Source: Xylaria sp. FL1777 (Eukaryota > Ascomycota > Sordariomycetes > Xylariales > Xylariaceae). Taken from it: a DNA stretch of 64,000 nt. Made by a program: the position numbers and the translations under genes. Location of the stretch: contig MU400508.1 of NCBI GenBank assembly GCA_022578965.1, positions 496,001 to 560,000 of the forward strand, given 5' to 3'. Position 1 is the stretch's first letter, and the number at the start of each line of letters is the position of its first letter. Positions 12,501 to 23,620 of the stretch are shown here, piece by piece. The notes beneath the pieces are model-generated. The model was not told the DNA's origin. It saw nothing but the letters and a program-made list of their open reading frames with translations, and ran no database searches.

Positions 12501-13004
12501 TAGATTATCTCCATGATCATCACGTACGCCATACCGTACGCTTAAATAATAGACGTTACAACAAGTGTGAGAAAGGCTGCAAGTGAGTTACGGCCTCGGT
12601 GAATTTCTTTAAGCGTCGTAATATTCTTTACCATGAATGAGGCTCTAGACATAGAATTCCGATTAAGTATCTAACGAAGAAGTCAAATCATCAAGTCTAC
12701 CAATAATATGTTAATGAAAGGATGATAGTTGATAAGTTAGTTCCAATGTAGATATATAGTCACCTAGAACTCCAAAGCAAAGCGGTACAAGCATAGAAGG
12801 CGCTCCAGAGATATGTCCGGGTCTAGAGAGGAATTGCCACCTCATGTATCGTCTTTCAAAAATGTAAATAGAAAGATGAACTGATGGTAAATCAAGGTAA
12901 GATGACTAGGGTTTTAAGAGCACTGAAAACGAGAGAGAGTTGAGAGACCCCTGACAAAATCGAAGGTCGGCTTTAAGATCCATGAACGATTATACATCTA
13001 CTAA
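9553..13004. other. AT-rich gene-free stretch between the two MITEs
   Basis: About 3.45 kb without a recognisable gene. From about 10150 to 11120 the sequence is strongly AT-rich with many stop codons in all frames. The part from about 11700 to 12420 is more balanced but its longest frames are under 90 codons and resemble no family I know. Decayed or repeat-induced-mutated transposon sequence is a plausible source, but I found no surviving transposase or reverse-transcriptase motif. Confidence 0.45.
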
Positions 13005-13006
13005 TA

Positions 13007-13316
13007 CGAAGGTTGGGGTCCGAACTCTGCAATAGCCTGGACAATTGAATACAGTGTATTTAATTTACTGCTTACAGTAAGCTTTTCCTAATTAGGAAAG
13101 ACCTTTGATTTTATGCCAGACCGTTAGCGGCCCGACTCGAATATATTTTCTACTTAACGGACTGTTCTTAAGCCGAAATAAAACTTGCCGAGCTGCTAGC
13201 AGTCCGGCATAAAATTAAAGGGTTTTCCTAATTAGGAAAAGCCTACTGTAACCCGTAAATTAAATGCACTGTATTCAATTGTCCAGGCTATTGCTGACTT
13301 CTGGCCCCAACCTTCG
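13007..13316. mobile_element. MITE 2: 310-bp terminal-inverted-repeat element with TA duplication
   Basis: Left arm begins CGAAGGTTGGGG and the right arm ends CCCCAACCTTCG. The arms pair over about 112 bp, including the shared block CAATAGCCTGGACAATTGAA, with scattered mismatches. TA flanks both ends (13005-13006 and 13317-13318). Each arm carries the internal palindrome CTTTTCCTAATTAGGAAA, so the single strand could form nested hairpins. There is no open frame of useful length. It is a different family from the element at 9364: the terminal sequences do not match and the arms are more diverged. A non-autonomous Tc1/mariner-like element is the best reading. Confidence 0.8.
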
Positions 13317-13318
13317 TA

Positions 13319-16300
13319 TATAGGAGACGAAAGATAAGTCATGCGTAGTAATTAAGTAACAACTTTCACGACTCGTGACCAGAAAGTAAAATGAGATAAA
13401 TATAAGGCCTTTTTTGTCGCTGGTACCGAAAATAGCAGAGAGCTATGCCGGACGTAGACAGGACGATGCAGGGACGACGACGGAGCTATATGCCACTTGC
13501 AGGGCTGAATCCCACTCTTCCGAGGATGCCGGCGTCAGGCTGCTTGGCAGCGCGGGATGTGGTGTACGCAGTAGGTAGTCTGTCTACCTAGTGTGTGTAC
13601 ACGAAGGACGGACAGCTGCGGTTGCGTGGATCTCACGAAGTGGCATTACCTACCTTTATACATCCATACATACGAATGTGGTGTTGGAGCCGTCTACGCC
13701 GCTAAGCGCATCTGTAGATGCCGAAGGAGCTGAGAGCTCTGTTTAGTAATGTGACTGGTTATCTAACGGCACTTAATCCCTACACCGATGAAGGGAGCTA
13801 TTCTTGTGAGTATTACATACACGTGCACGCTCCCTTCTGCGAAACATAGCCCGGGAGGAATGTTATTACGTATCTGGTATTCCGGTACCTAGTAGGTGGT
13901 TGAAACAGGCCCTGAATGACATGCATGCATGATATCTCAGGTATTAATGTCTAAGCGAACCAACCGCAGCTCCAATCCATGTGCTGCAGCACCAACCATG
14001 TACCAGCGATTGGCGAATGACGACAGAGGCTGATGATAACGCGGACGACTGAAGATAGGATATAAGGAGCCGCACATTGCTTAGATAGATAGAGCGATTT
14101 GTTGTACCTATTGTCTTGACGCCTGCCTCGGATGTAGAACACACGTGGGCACGCTTCTAGATGACCAGAGCTTCTGTTTGCTTACCTGTTTGCTTGGTCA
14201 CCGAGCAAACCAATGTGAGGTGAAACCCATTCCATAAGAAAAAAAAAAACCGGTGACTCGACCGCTGGTTTTATGTCGCGATGTCTGTGCTCACCGCCGT
14301 GCCGTCCACTGTAGGCAGAAAATCTTTTCATCAGCTAGCAAGAGCTTTCCGCGCTAAGAGCTTGAAGCACCCCGGATTTTCAAACAAGTTCAGCGGCCGA
14401 CAAAGAGAAAAAAAAAGAGGTGAGAGAGGGTCTGCCTACAGTAGTGGACTGACTACTGTACCCTAATTCTCGGCTTTGGCTGAGAAATTGGGGGCATGGA
14501 GACTAGGCCGCGGGTCCCTAACCTCGCTGACATGAGGCTTCCCCTTTTCAAGTTAAGATCCTCTTGGAACATCGTGAGTTGTTGGCGGTGAGGGACGTTG
14601 GTCAGCTGCAGCAACTGCTGCTCCGCGTCATCAATGCAATTTGTCGTGTACTTACACTGCCTACCTATGTATGTACTGTAGCGTAGTAATTCCAGGGCCA
14701 AAGATTGATCGGAGTTAGTCTCTGCAATGCTGGCCTTCCCCTGATTAAATCCCTCTGCGATTAGGACTTAGTAGGCCCTATAGTAACAACGTCGAGGGAC
14801 TCGTGCGGCGGGAGATCGCTGCACGTTTTGACAGATAGGAAATATCCGCTGCAATGCTTGCACACCGGCATTGCGTGCGCAAGACACTCCCTGTATGCCT
14901 GGTCACCTGCGCCAATGCTGTCGCCAGAAATTTAAGAATGAAGGCCTTCGCTTCGCTACCCTGATCATCGTAGACCTTCCTGTTGTAGTTGGTGTTGTTG
15001 TTGTCGAGATGGTAAATGATACACTAGATTATCCAGACCAATCTCACCGTGAAAACCCCCACGCCCTACCTAGTCACGCAGGTCCTTTGACGCTCGTGGC
15101 GCTATGTAGCAACTTCAATGGTCGAGCTATCTTTTTTCCCTCTAGGAAGTCTGTTGATCCCTTTAAGCTTCTTCCACCTAGCTACTAGTTGCTACTCTAG
15201 GGTAGATAGTGTATGCGCTGGGACAGTACCAAAATATCTCTTAACGACTTGTTCAATTCTGTAATAGGTAACTTGATCCGGAGCAATATCTGGGGGCTGA
15301 CGAGCAGCCGTCACCAGAAGCAAAAGACTAGCTGGGTAGAGCTGCAATATGATTTATGACTTGTCGCCATTATCGAGAGGAGCAATTCCTAATTCGTATT
15401 CTAGAACCCCAGTCCCAGAAAATTGGTTGATAAGATGGCATTGCTAGTCCTCACTAACTATGCATATGACACCAAGACGGCGCGCCGCCGTCGCCAAGAC
15501 GACAAGGGGGATGCTCGTCACCAGCTTTGCATCAGCTTGGCATTGCAGCTGTCCCATGCGCCTACGCTGGGCGGCACTCTATCTGTGGACTGGCGCAGAG
15601 TGGCAGGTCTCGCCAAGAGCAGAGGATATCCCAGAACATGAACATCGCAGGGACGCACCCGAGAAGATTCAAATCACTGCCAGAATTGGGAGTACGGGTC
15701 CTGCACGCGGCGTCTCATGATGATCTCAGTGGGTAATATATGGGGGGCCATGGAGCCTCTGGACCCTCCACCAGGCTGGGTGATACCAGGGTAGCACCAG
15801 GGTTCTGCCAGGGGTCCCTGACTTGGCCGTGGGAGACTTTTTTTTTAATTTTTTTTTATAGGTACAAGGCACACACACTTACACACACAGCTGTACACTG
15901 GTATACCTACACTACAACAAAAAAAAGGATACGCAGTAGATCTGTGTTACGGAGTCTCGGAATAAGCCCTAGCGTACCACACTTGAGGGGAAATAGGAGC
16001 TCAGGAACGGATCTGCCCTGAATCGTGGAAACCAAAAACCGGAGACAAATAATACATAGTAATTGCATTGCATACGAGTTCCGCTGCCTGTCCGCCGTCG
16101 CCGTCGCGGCCCTGTCCTGTCTTGTCTGACTTGCTCACGCGTCCTCGCAGAGATTTCTTACCATGCATTCTTTCTTTCCCCTTCTACAATGTAAGTAGAG
16201 AATGCACAATGCAGAATGCTCACCAAAGCAGCGGCCAGAAGCAAATGCAAACAGTGGCCCGGCCCTCGCGAGTCTGCTGTGTTTGTCGTTTGCTAAGCGG

Positions 16301-16340
16301 CTGAACTCAGCCCTCAGCTAGCGCTCGGTGATTCCTCTCT
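13319..16340. other. Gene-free stretch, with small inverted repeat and short tracts
   Basis: No supported gene. An open frame at 14871-15188 (105 codons) has no recognisable domain and an unnatural composition. Short features include an inverted repeat at 14304-14449, a poly-A run near 14240, poly-T at 15838-15858 and CA-rich runs near 15875-15905. Many short GGTA/TACC-rich stretches occur, as in other spacers of this window. Confidence 0.45.
14304..14449. repeat. Imperfect inverted repeat (16/19-bp arms)
   Basis: GTCCACTGTAGGCAGA (14304-14319) is matched by TCTGCCTACAGTAGTGGAC (14431-14449), the reverse complement with a 3-base insertion. The 111-bp interior shows no coding potential. It may be a remnant of a small inverted-repeat element or a chance hairpin; I see no clear target duplication. 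Confidence 0.45.
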
Positions 16341-16345
16341 CACCT

Positions 16346-16404
16346 ACATATGTACGTATGTATATGTATATGTGTGTGATGTGAGTGTGTGTGTGTATGT
16401 GTGG
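16346..16404. repeat. TA/TG dinucleotide microsatellite
   Basis: Alternating purine-pyrimidine tract of TATG, TATATG and TGTG units over about 59 bp, in the upstream region of the SDR gene about 1.05 kb from its ATG. Probably length-variable between isolates. Confidence 0.7.
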
Positions 16405-17129
16405 AATACCATACGGTCGGAGTCCGCGAGTAGTGTCTGCATTCATTGCCACCCGTGGGCCGGGCCCCAGAAGTTTTTGAGGATACTGATCAGCTATCTA
16501 CGTCGGTAGTGTAGTGAATGTAGTACCATTCCATTAGTGCCCATTCAATCCCAACCCGTCTCTGCGCGGCGTTGGGACCAATTGCGGATACAAGATGGGA
16601 CACGATGGCGCGAGGCAGCGAGAAAACGATGGACCTAGATAGGAGTTAGAGGCCAATCCACAAAAATTTCCTATTCTACATAGATAACGTCGAAGGGTAG
16701 AAAAAGAGGTTGTCCTCTCCTTTCCAGTGAGCCCGGTCAAGTTTCTCTCCTATTCCCTCTCCGTACTCCCGAAGACGAGACCGCCAATTCGCAATCTCAC
16801 GATTTTCCGACTAATTGCCATAAACCATTGCTAAGCGCTCAGATCACCTGCTTCCCCCCCCCCACGACAAACTGGTCCTACAATAGAAAGGAGCTCGAAA
16901 AAGACACCACGTTTTGTTTTCCCGCGACGTCCCTGGTCAGAAAAAGCGATTCACGAGACACGTCCCTCCCCACCACGGCAAGCGGATCAAGCAACCCGTA
17001 GGCGACTAATAAAGCTGCTAGTAATAAGCCGCAAAAAAAACACACACAGAGAGAGACTTTGTCCCAGGAAACCTGTCCCTTTTTTGTCGGGAATTTGACA
17101 AGGCCCATTTTCACGATACCCATTTCTCA

Positions 17130-17443
17130 TCAAACCCGCCGTCTCGTGACCCTCTGTGCAATCTCACGATCCTTCCAATCCACCCCCAAAGGTCTCGTCA
17201 CAGCCTCTTTCTCTCTCCCCACCGATCTCGGCCTTGACACATAAGAATCCGCGTGCTCGCTCTCTTCTCTGCACTCGAAGCTAGAGACCTCACTATCCCC
17301 CCATTATTCCATTTTATCTCGCCGTTCCCGTCAATTCCAGCTCCCTCGACGTATCTCTGTAATTGGGCATTCCATTCCCTTTCGCTCAATCTCTTTCTTC
17401 TCTCTAATCCACACGCACACACCACATTTTCAAGGAAAAGAAA
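17130..17443 (+). promoter_or_regulatory. Pyrimidine-rich leader of the SDR gene
   Basis: The 300 bp before the ATG at 17444 are strongly C/T-rich on the coding strand (runs such as CTCTTTCTCTCTCCCC and CTTTCTTCTCTCTAATCC) and end in an A-rich context, AAAGAAAATGTCC. CT-rich leaders and an A at -3 are typical of well-expressed genes in filamentous ascomycetes. The transcription start cannot be placed from sequence alone. Confidence 0.5.
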
Positions 17444-18631
17444 ATGTCCGGCAAGACAGCAGTCCTGCGCCTAGCGCGAGCTGCGGCTCCCCGTCTCTCC
17501 AGCGCCTCGTCGCGCGCCCCCATCTTCAGAGCTATCCCCGCCACCTCCCAGCGCGCGTTCACCATCTCTGCGGCGCGGCCAAAGAGCGACGTCGTGCAGG
17601 AGACAGAGATCCCCGTGTCCGTATACTCGCCCGACGTGACAGGCACGGCAGGCTCGACGAGCGACCACTTCAGCATCCCCGTCAACCGCGACGACGCTAA
17701 GCCCAAGCCCTTCCCGCCCGAGGAGGATGGCGATGTCGTCCCCCTGACCAAGAGGGTCTACCGCGAGATGCCCCCGATGATGCAGAAGATGAGCGTGATG
17801 GACAAGGTTGTTATCGTGACTGGGTAAGGAGCCTTATTTTTTTCTCTTCAAATTTCGAATCAATATTATTCATACAGTTTGCTAACAAAATCTCGTTATA
17901 GTGGTGCTCGTGGTCTCGGAAACCACATGGCCAGAGCTTGTGCTGAGGCCGGTGCAAAGGCCATTGTCATCTTTGACGTGAACCAGGAGCTAGGCGACGA
18001 GTCCGCGGCGGAGCTGCACCAAAAGACGGGTCTGCCCGTGTCCTTCTTCAAGGTCGATGTCCGCGACGGCGCGGCCATCAACGCCGCCGTCGCCGCTTGC
18101 GTCGAGGCGTACGGCGCGCCCGACGTGCTCATCAACTCTGCCGGTATCGCCGACTCCAACATCAAGGCTGAGACGTACGACCCAGCCATGTTCCGACGGC
18201 TCATCGACATCAACCTGACGGGTTCGTTCCTGATGAGCCAGGCCGTCGGGCGCGCCATGATGGCGGCCAAGAAGCCCGGCTCCATCATCCTCGTGGCGTC
18301 CATGAGCGGCAGCATTGTCAACTACCCGCAGGAGCAGTCGTGCTACAACGCCTCCAAGGCCGGTGTCATCCAGTTCGGCAAGTCGCTGGCCGCCGAGTGG
18401 GCTAAGTATAACATCCGCGTCAACTGCATCTCCCCAGGCTACATGGACACGGCCTTGAACCGCGTCCCCGCCCTTGAGGCCCAGAAGAAGATCTGGCGCT
18501 CCCTGACGCCCCAGGCCCGCCTCGGCAACGTCGACGACCTGAACGGCCTCTGCGTCTTCCTCGCCTCCGACGCCTCGGGCTTCATGACCGGTGCCAACGT
18601 CGCCATCGACGGTGGTTACACCGTTCTATAA
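17444..18631 (+). CDS. Short-chain dehydrogenase/reductase with mitochondrial presequence, probable polyol dehydrogenase
   Basis: Exons 17444-17823 and 17902-18631 (78-bp intron, donor GTAAGG, acceptor TATAG) give 369 residues. The intron falls inside the cofactor motif, rebuilding TGGARGLG near residue 126. The N-terminal 45 residues are rich in Arg, Ala and Ser, lack acidic residues and look like a mitochondrial targeting peptide. After a Pro/Asp-rich linker comes a classical SDR: NAD(P) glycine motif, the Asp of IVIFDVN after beta-2 (pointing to NAD rather than NADP), INSAG, catalytic Ser of ASMSG, YNASK with Tyr near residue 275 and Lys near 279, and ISPGYMDT. I recall fungal D-arabinitol/mannitol/sorbose-type reductases with this pattern. 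The exact substrate cannot be read from sequence. The gene stands alone, with no sugar-use neighbours. Confidence 0.85.
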
Positions 18632-20219
18632 ACTAAACACGTGTCCTGAAGCATCCGCCATGAACAGCCAGCATACCCGTGTGTCCTGCCGTCCTGTGCC
18701 TCTGGGATGCACTCGTCTGCAGGAGAGTGACGCGTCTACCTCATGCACCTCCAAACCTCGTCGGTGGCAAACACTACCTGCACGCACTATGGTTTCTACA
18801 ACTCGCCCTGCATACTAATAGCACTGCTCAGCCGCACCTTTTCTCTTTTTTAGATTTGTCAACACATTAGACTCGGGGCCGTCTACATGGCGGATAACCC
18901 CACGGATTTGCACCGGCGCACGGAAGAGGGGTAAATAGAAAAAAAGAGCCGGACTTTCTTTCCAAGGGTAGATGGAGAAAAAGCGAGTTTTTTTTTTCAT
19001 GTTGTCATTTGAGTCACCAATTGTCGTATCCGACGAATTTGGTTTTTCTGTGTTTGGGTGATGCCACCCTGGATATCTGCGGATGATTTAATATTCGAGA
19101 TGGGGATCGCGGAGACCAATGGTTCTCTTTCGCATTTTCTCACGTCAAAAGATAGAGCTGTACAATCTGACCGGTAGGGAACGAAATGGGGAAATGTGAT
19201 GTAGCTGCATCGCATTGGCATATCAGGTCAAAGTACCTTAGGACTAGAGGGAAGTGAACACGCGTTAGAGCAGTGGCGACATAGATCGTCATGGAAATAG
19301 ATTTGAAGCATTTGACACTTATGCTTCTGGGATTTAAGACTTTGACTATCAGTATTACGATTTGATAACCTTAATTCATGCAGGAGTGAAGCAAAATGTT
19401 GGCCGCTGAATGTAAAGACGATCGTATAGGTCTGACTGTGTGCATGGGATCTACAACACGTTGTAACTTCGATCATTGCTTGCCTTGAAGTGTGTGGTGT
19501 CTAATGAGAAAAGGGGTGACTTCACTCACTAATAACACTCTTAACTATGAATACGTTCACGGCTTGTACTATTCTGAGATGATATAGTAGCTGAAATTCT
19601 GTTGTATAGAAACGGCCATTGTAGCGTCACAGTAGCAGATCGTATGTGTCATTTTTTCGGCTGTCATCCAGTTGGAGGCGAGAGGCCTTCACGTAGAATT
19701 GCGTGCTTGGGTTGGGCCTCTAGCCATCGTTGCTTAACTGGAGAGCGGTTCTTGCACCGGGTGATTATTCGTGATGCTAGCTATCTTAAGCGCAGTTGCG
19801 CGTCTAACAAAGATGGATCCTTAAATGGACGGTCCAAAGAGGGGTAGTAGATCTGGTCGCCCGAAGAAATGTTGTAGGACAGTGGTGGTATCGGCCTGCT
19901 ATGTACAAAGTGTACTTGGAGTGGGATCTCGTAATTCCTGACGTCCGAGTAAAGAAATAAATCTGTCGCCTTAGCGATAGATACGTGAATAAAACGCGCT
20001 TCTTTTAATCCAATCGCATCGCGTGCCTGTCGGTCCCGCCTGATCTATCTCGTCAAAACTACGCGAGACGGCACTGTGAAATATGTCCTGCTACACAGGT
20101 AAGGCTGACAATGCGCCTCACTAAATTCCTGATGTATGCAACTATCCAAGTTGGTGTTATGTACTGTCGCCCCAGAGCCTCGATCATTGTGACTTGAGGT
20201 ACGTCGAATTGGTGGCACT
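18632..20219. other. Intergenic spacer between SDR and STE20 3' ends
   Basis: Convergent 3' flanks of the SDR gene (left) and the kinase gene (right). No open frame with recognisable content; the longest are about 80 codons and appear to be chance frames. T-rich runs at 18838-18852 and 18985-18998 could lie in the SDR 3' region. Confidence 0.5.
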
Positions 20220-23200
20220 TCAGTTCCCCTTCCGGGATTTCTCCTGTTGTCGAGCTTCTCTTGCAGCTCGGACTAGAGGGGATAGCGACCCTAAATCGAC
20301 ACATAGTTTCATGAAGTCGTGCTACTGCAAATTAGCCTAACACGTCTTGGGTATGACTCGGAGAATTGAAATAGCTTACCCGAAGGAGGTCATGAGCGCT
20401 CGCTCTCTTTTCAGGGTCCACCTTCAGAGCGAAATAGAGGAAGTCCCGGAATACTGGAGATAGGGTATGCTCCTCTTTGATTTGTGGTGTACCGTGTGTA
20501 GCGATGAGCCACAAAGCGCGGAGTGGAGACTCTGTCAAGTAGGGTGGCTCGCCTTCGATCATCTCGATGGCCATAATTCCGAGGGACCAGATATCTACCT
20601 TCCGGCCGTATTCTTTCCTGGTAACAACTTCGGGGGCCATCCAGTAGGGTGTTCCCACCATCGTTGTGCGCTTATTATGAGCCTCGTTGATTTGAGCACA
20701 AAATCCAAAATCGGCTATTTGTAAACCATTAGGCTTCGACCATCTCTGTGTAGAGGTGTAGAAACTTACTGAGCTTGATACTGCCCTCTAATGATAATAA
20801 TATGTTATCGGATTTGATATCTCGGTGGATCACGCCTTTCGAATGCAGATGCTGCAGACCTTTCAGGGTCTCCCTGCAGACTGAGGCTATTTGGCCTTCC
20901 GTCATAATGTTGAAGGTGACTACATCAGTAAGACTACCACCTTCCATGTACTCCATGATCACCCATAGCTCACCACCGCAGAGATAGCTGTCAATAAAGT
21001 TAACGATGTTCGGGTGGATACTATCCTTCATGACAAGGATTTCGTTGATAATCAAGTCTTTCTTGGGCTGCTGCTCCAAGTTCATCTGTTTGATGGCCAC
21101 CAAACGGTTGGAGCCTCTCTCGTGACCTGTGTAGACACCACCAGATGCACCCTGACCGATTTTCGTAAATCCTCTATATATCTCCCGTGGGTCACCTTCT
21201 GAGCAGATTCTCTTCAGAGCGGCCGCAACATCTATCGTAGTGCTCTGGCTCTGTCGTGCTGTCCTGTTGCGAGGCCGTGCTTGTGTCGGGGGGGCGCCGG
21301 CGCCACCACCTCCATTAGCTTCAGGGGGTCGAGGATGCTGCGTTCTTGTGCTCATAGGCTGTGCCGGGGCCTGTCTCGTACTTTGAGCTCTTCCTAGTTG
21401 GCCCTTCATTGCAGCTTGAGCTTGTGACATGGCTTGTTCCTGTTGCTGTTGCATCAGTTGCTGTTGGTAAGCGGCCTGCACCGCGGGCGAGGGTTGACTA
21501 GTAGGAGCCTGGGGAGTATGGGGACTATAAGGCGAAGATCCATTGGCACGGGAGTTGGACCTTGACCTATGTTCTTCGGGTAGCATAGGGACGCTGTGAT
21601 CCTTGGGCGGGGGAGCGTAGGTAAGGGCTGGCAAGTCTTCGCCGGGCTGTGATATGCCGATGCCAGAGTCTTTGGCTGGATACTGCGACTGCGACTGCGG
21701 CTGCATTCGCGTTTGCATGGAGACCGGAGGTTTCGGTGCTGGACGACTGGGTTGGAGATTCGGATGCTCTCTAGCTGTATGTAGTGCCGGACTCTTTCCT
21801 GGTACAGGAACCGGCGGTGGGGCGCGGGGGTTTTCAAAGGTGCCTTCATTATTCACGATTGGAAATCTCGGACTTGCTGGTGGGCTAATCATAGGTGACA
21901 TACCAACTAGGTTTGGCGAATAGATGCCGGGAGATGTTACCATTCCTCCTGACGGGGTGCGAAGCTCTGGGGCTCTAACATCGTGAAACTTCTCAAGAAC
22001 CTGGTCTTCGTGAGGCCTCTCGGTGGTTTCCTTGTAGAAAGTCACGATATCCGCAATCATCTGTGGATTTTCCCTCTGAGCATTCTCGGGAATGCCACTC
22101 TCATTGATCAGACGCTGCCATTCTTTGGGGAGGCCCTGTAGAGAATGACATCTGAAATCAGCATAAACACAAATCAAGTAGGGTGCGACGTCACCTAGGT
22201 AGTAGATGATTGAAGATAAGAACAAAACCGGGATTAGACGAACCGTGAACTGGCCAGTAGAACTGTCGTATCCGACATGCGTGACATGAACAGGATTCTC
22301 TGGGGCAGAGATAACAGGTTTCTTCGGCGACCCCACCAATGTACTCATGAGTCCTGAGAAACCAGACTTTTTCCGTAACATGCTGGGACCTCTGGGCTCT
22401 TTGGACTCGTCGGAGTACCGTTTCGAGGCGACAATGGGAGCATCGTTGATGCGGGCGGAGTGGGACTTCTCAGACATGGTGGCATTGGCGACAGTGAAGC
22501 TGGCGGAGCGGCGAAGTGAAGGGCTCATGATACGCGGGTCGGGGGACAGTGGGGGCGGTTGAGGGTGAACAGTGCGCGGAGTAGGTTGGTGAGAGACCGG
22601 TGCTCGGGCGGCAGCCTTGTCGAACTGACTGAGGATGGAATCGCCGTCGAAGGGAGCACCGACAAAGTCTTCGGACGTTTTGGAGCGGAGAGGCCGCAAG
22701 GGTAGCTGTTGCGAACCCGACAAACGCTGTGGATGCCGAAGCTGTTTTTGCTTCTGCTGCTGCTGTGGGTAGTTGTAGCTTTGCTTCTGGGTATGATTGA
22801 GTCGAGCCGATGTCGATATCGATGTCGATGAGGCAGTGCCAGCACGGGAGCCGATGTCAGTGTCAATGCTAACAGCAGAAACAAAACCAACGCCAGCGCC
22901 AGGTGCCGCTGTTGCGCCGCCGACAGAAGCGCTAGTGGCGGGGAATGTCGCAGGAGTACTAGCCGGCGGCGAGGAGTGAGAGTGGGAGACCGAAGGAGAA
23001 GTGGGGGCGGCGACCTGATAAGAAGGAGGAGCGGTCGTCAAGGCGAGGAATTCGGCGGGCTGGGCGGCGGGAGAGTTGGGGGCAGAAGAAAGGTTGACGA
23101 CGGTGTTGACGGTGTTGTTGGAGTTGCTGGAGTTGCTGGAGTTGGAATGGGAGTTGATGTTGGAGGAGAGAAGGAGAGCAGCAGCAGTAGCAGCAGCAGG

Positions 23201-23620
23201 CGGAAGTGGGTGATTGGGAGGATGTCGGGGTGATGAGTTGTTTGACGCGTTAGAAGACCTGCCCGTATTCTGGAGTGGAGCGCTAGGAGCTCGCTTCAAA
23301 CTGCTGGAGCTCCGTTTGCTTTGTAGGGACTGGGCGTCAAAGCGCCCGTCGCCTGCAACGGAGGAGCTGTGCGCGTGCTGTTGATACTGTGACGGTGGTT
23401 TCTTGGTCAGCCTGCGACGCTGCGAAGACGAGTGTTGTTGATGTTGTTGTTGTTGGTGCTGGTGCTGGTGCTGCTCTTGCTCTTGCTGCTGTTGTTGTTG
23501 CTGTTGCTGTTGCTGTTGTTTTTGTTGACGTTGATGAGCGATAGTGCTGGGATTGTCGCTATTGCCGTGGCTATGGCTATGGCTATGGTTATGGCTGCGT
23601 GTATCCCAATCCATCGTCAT
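20220..23620 (-). CDS. ste20: STE20-type p21-activated protein kinase (PAK)
   Basis: Serine/threonine kinase acting downstream of Cdc42/Rac in polarity and MAPK signalling. Exons are 23620-22244, 22135-20770, 20714-20380 and 20321-20220 (introns 108, 55 and 58 bp), giving 1,059 residues. The N-terminal 430 residues are low complexity with His/Ser and poly-Gln runs. The CRIB domain reads [15 protein letters not shown] and continues across the first intron into [14 protein letters not shown] (about residues 437-475). A Pro-rich linker with PAPKPP follows. The kinase domain starts near residue 775: GQGASGGV loop, VAIK lysine, [11 protein letters not shown] (rebuilt across the second intron), GTPYWMAPE. 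The tail [20 protein letters not shown] follows the last intron. No PH domain is visible, and the kinase wording ([20 protein letters not shown]) fits Ste20 better than Cla4. Translation starts at the ATG at 23620; upstream in-frame sequence has only a TTG. Confidence 0.93.
23432..23527 (-). repeat. CAG/CAA-type trinucleotide repeat encoding poly-Gln in STE20
   Basis: Imperfect CAA/CAG repeat on the coding strand, interrupted by GAG, CAC and AAA codons. It gives a Gln-rich block of about 30 residues (QQQQQQQQ, then [10 protein letters not shown]) near residues 35-65 of the kinase. Such tracts are commonly length-polymorphic. Confidence 0.85.

Noticed and set aside
14871..15188. 105-codon plus-strand frame in the gene-free island
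   Set aside because: A short Val run looks membrane-like but nothing else supports it; no splice extension or motif.
20220..23620. Cla4 instead of Ste20 for the PAK
   Set aside because: No PH domain is visible before the CRIB motif, and the kinase and tail wording is closer to Ste20; Cla4 remains a minor alternative.
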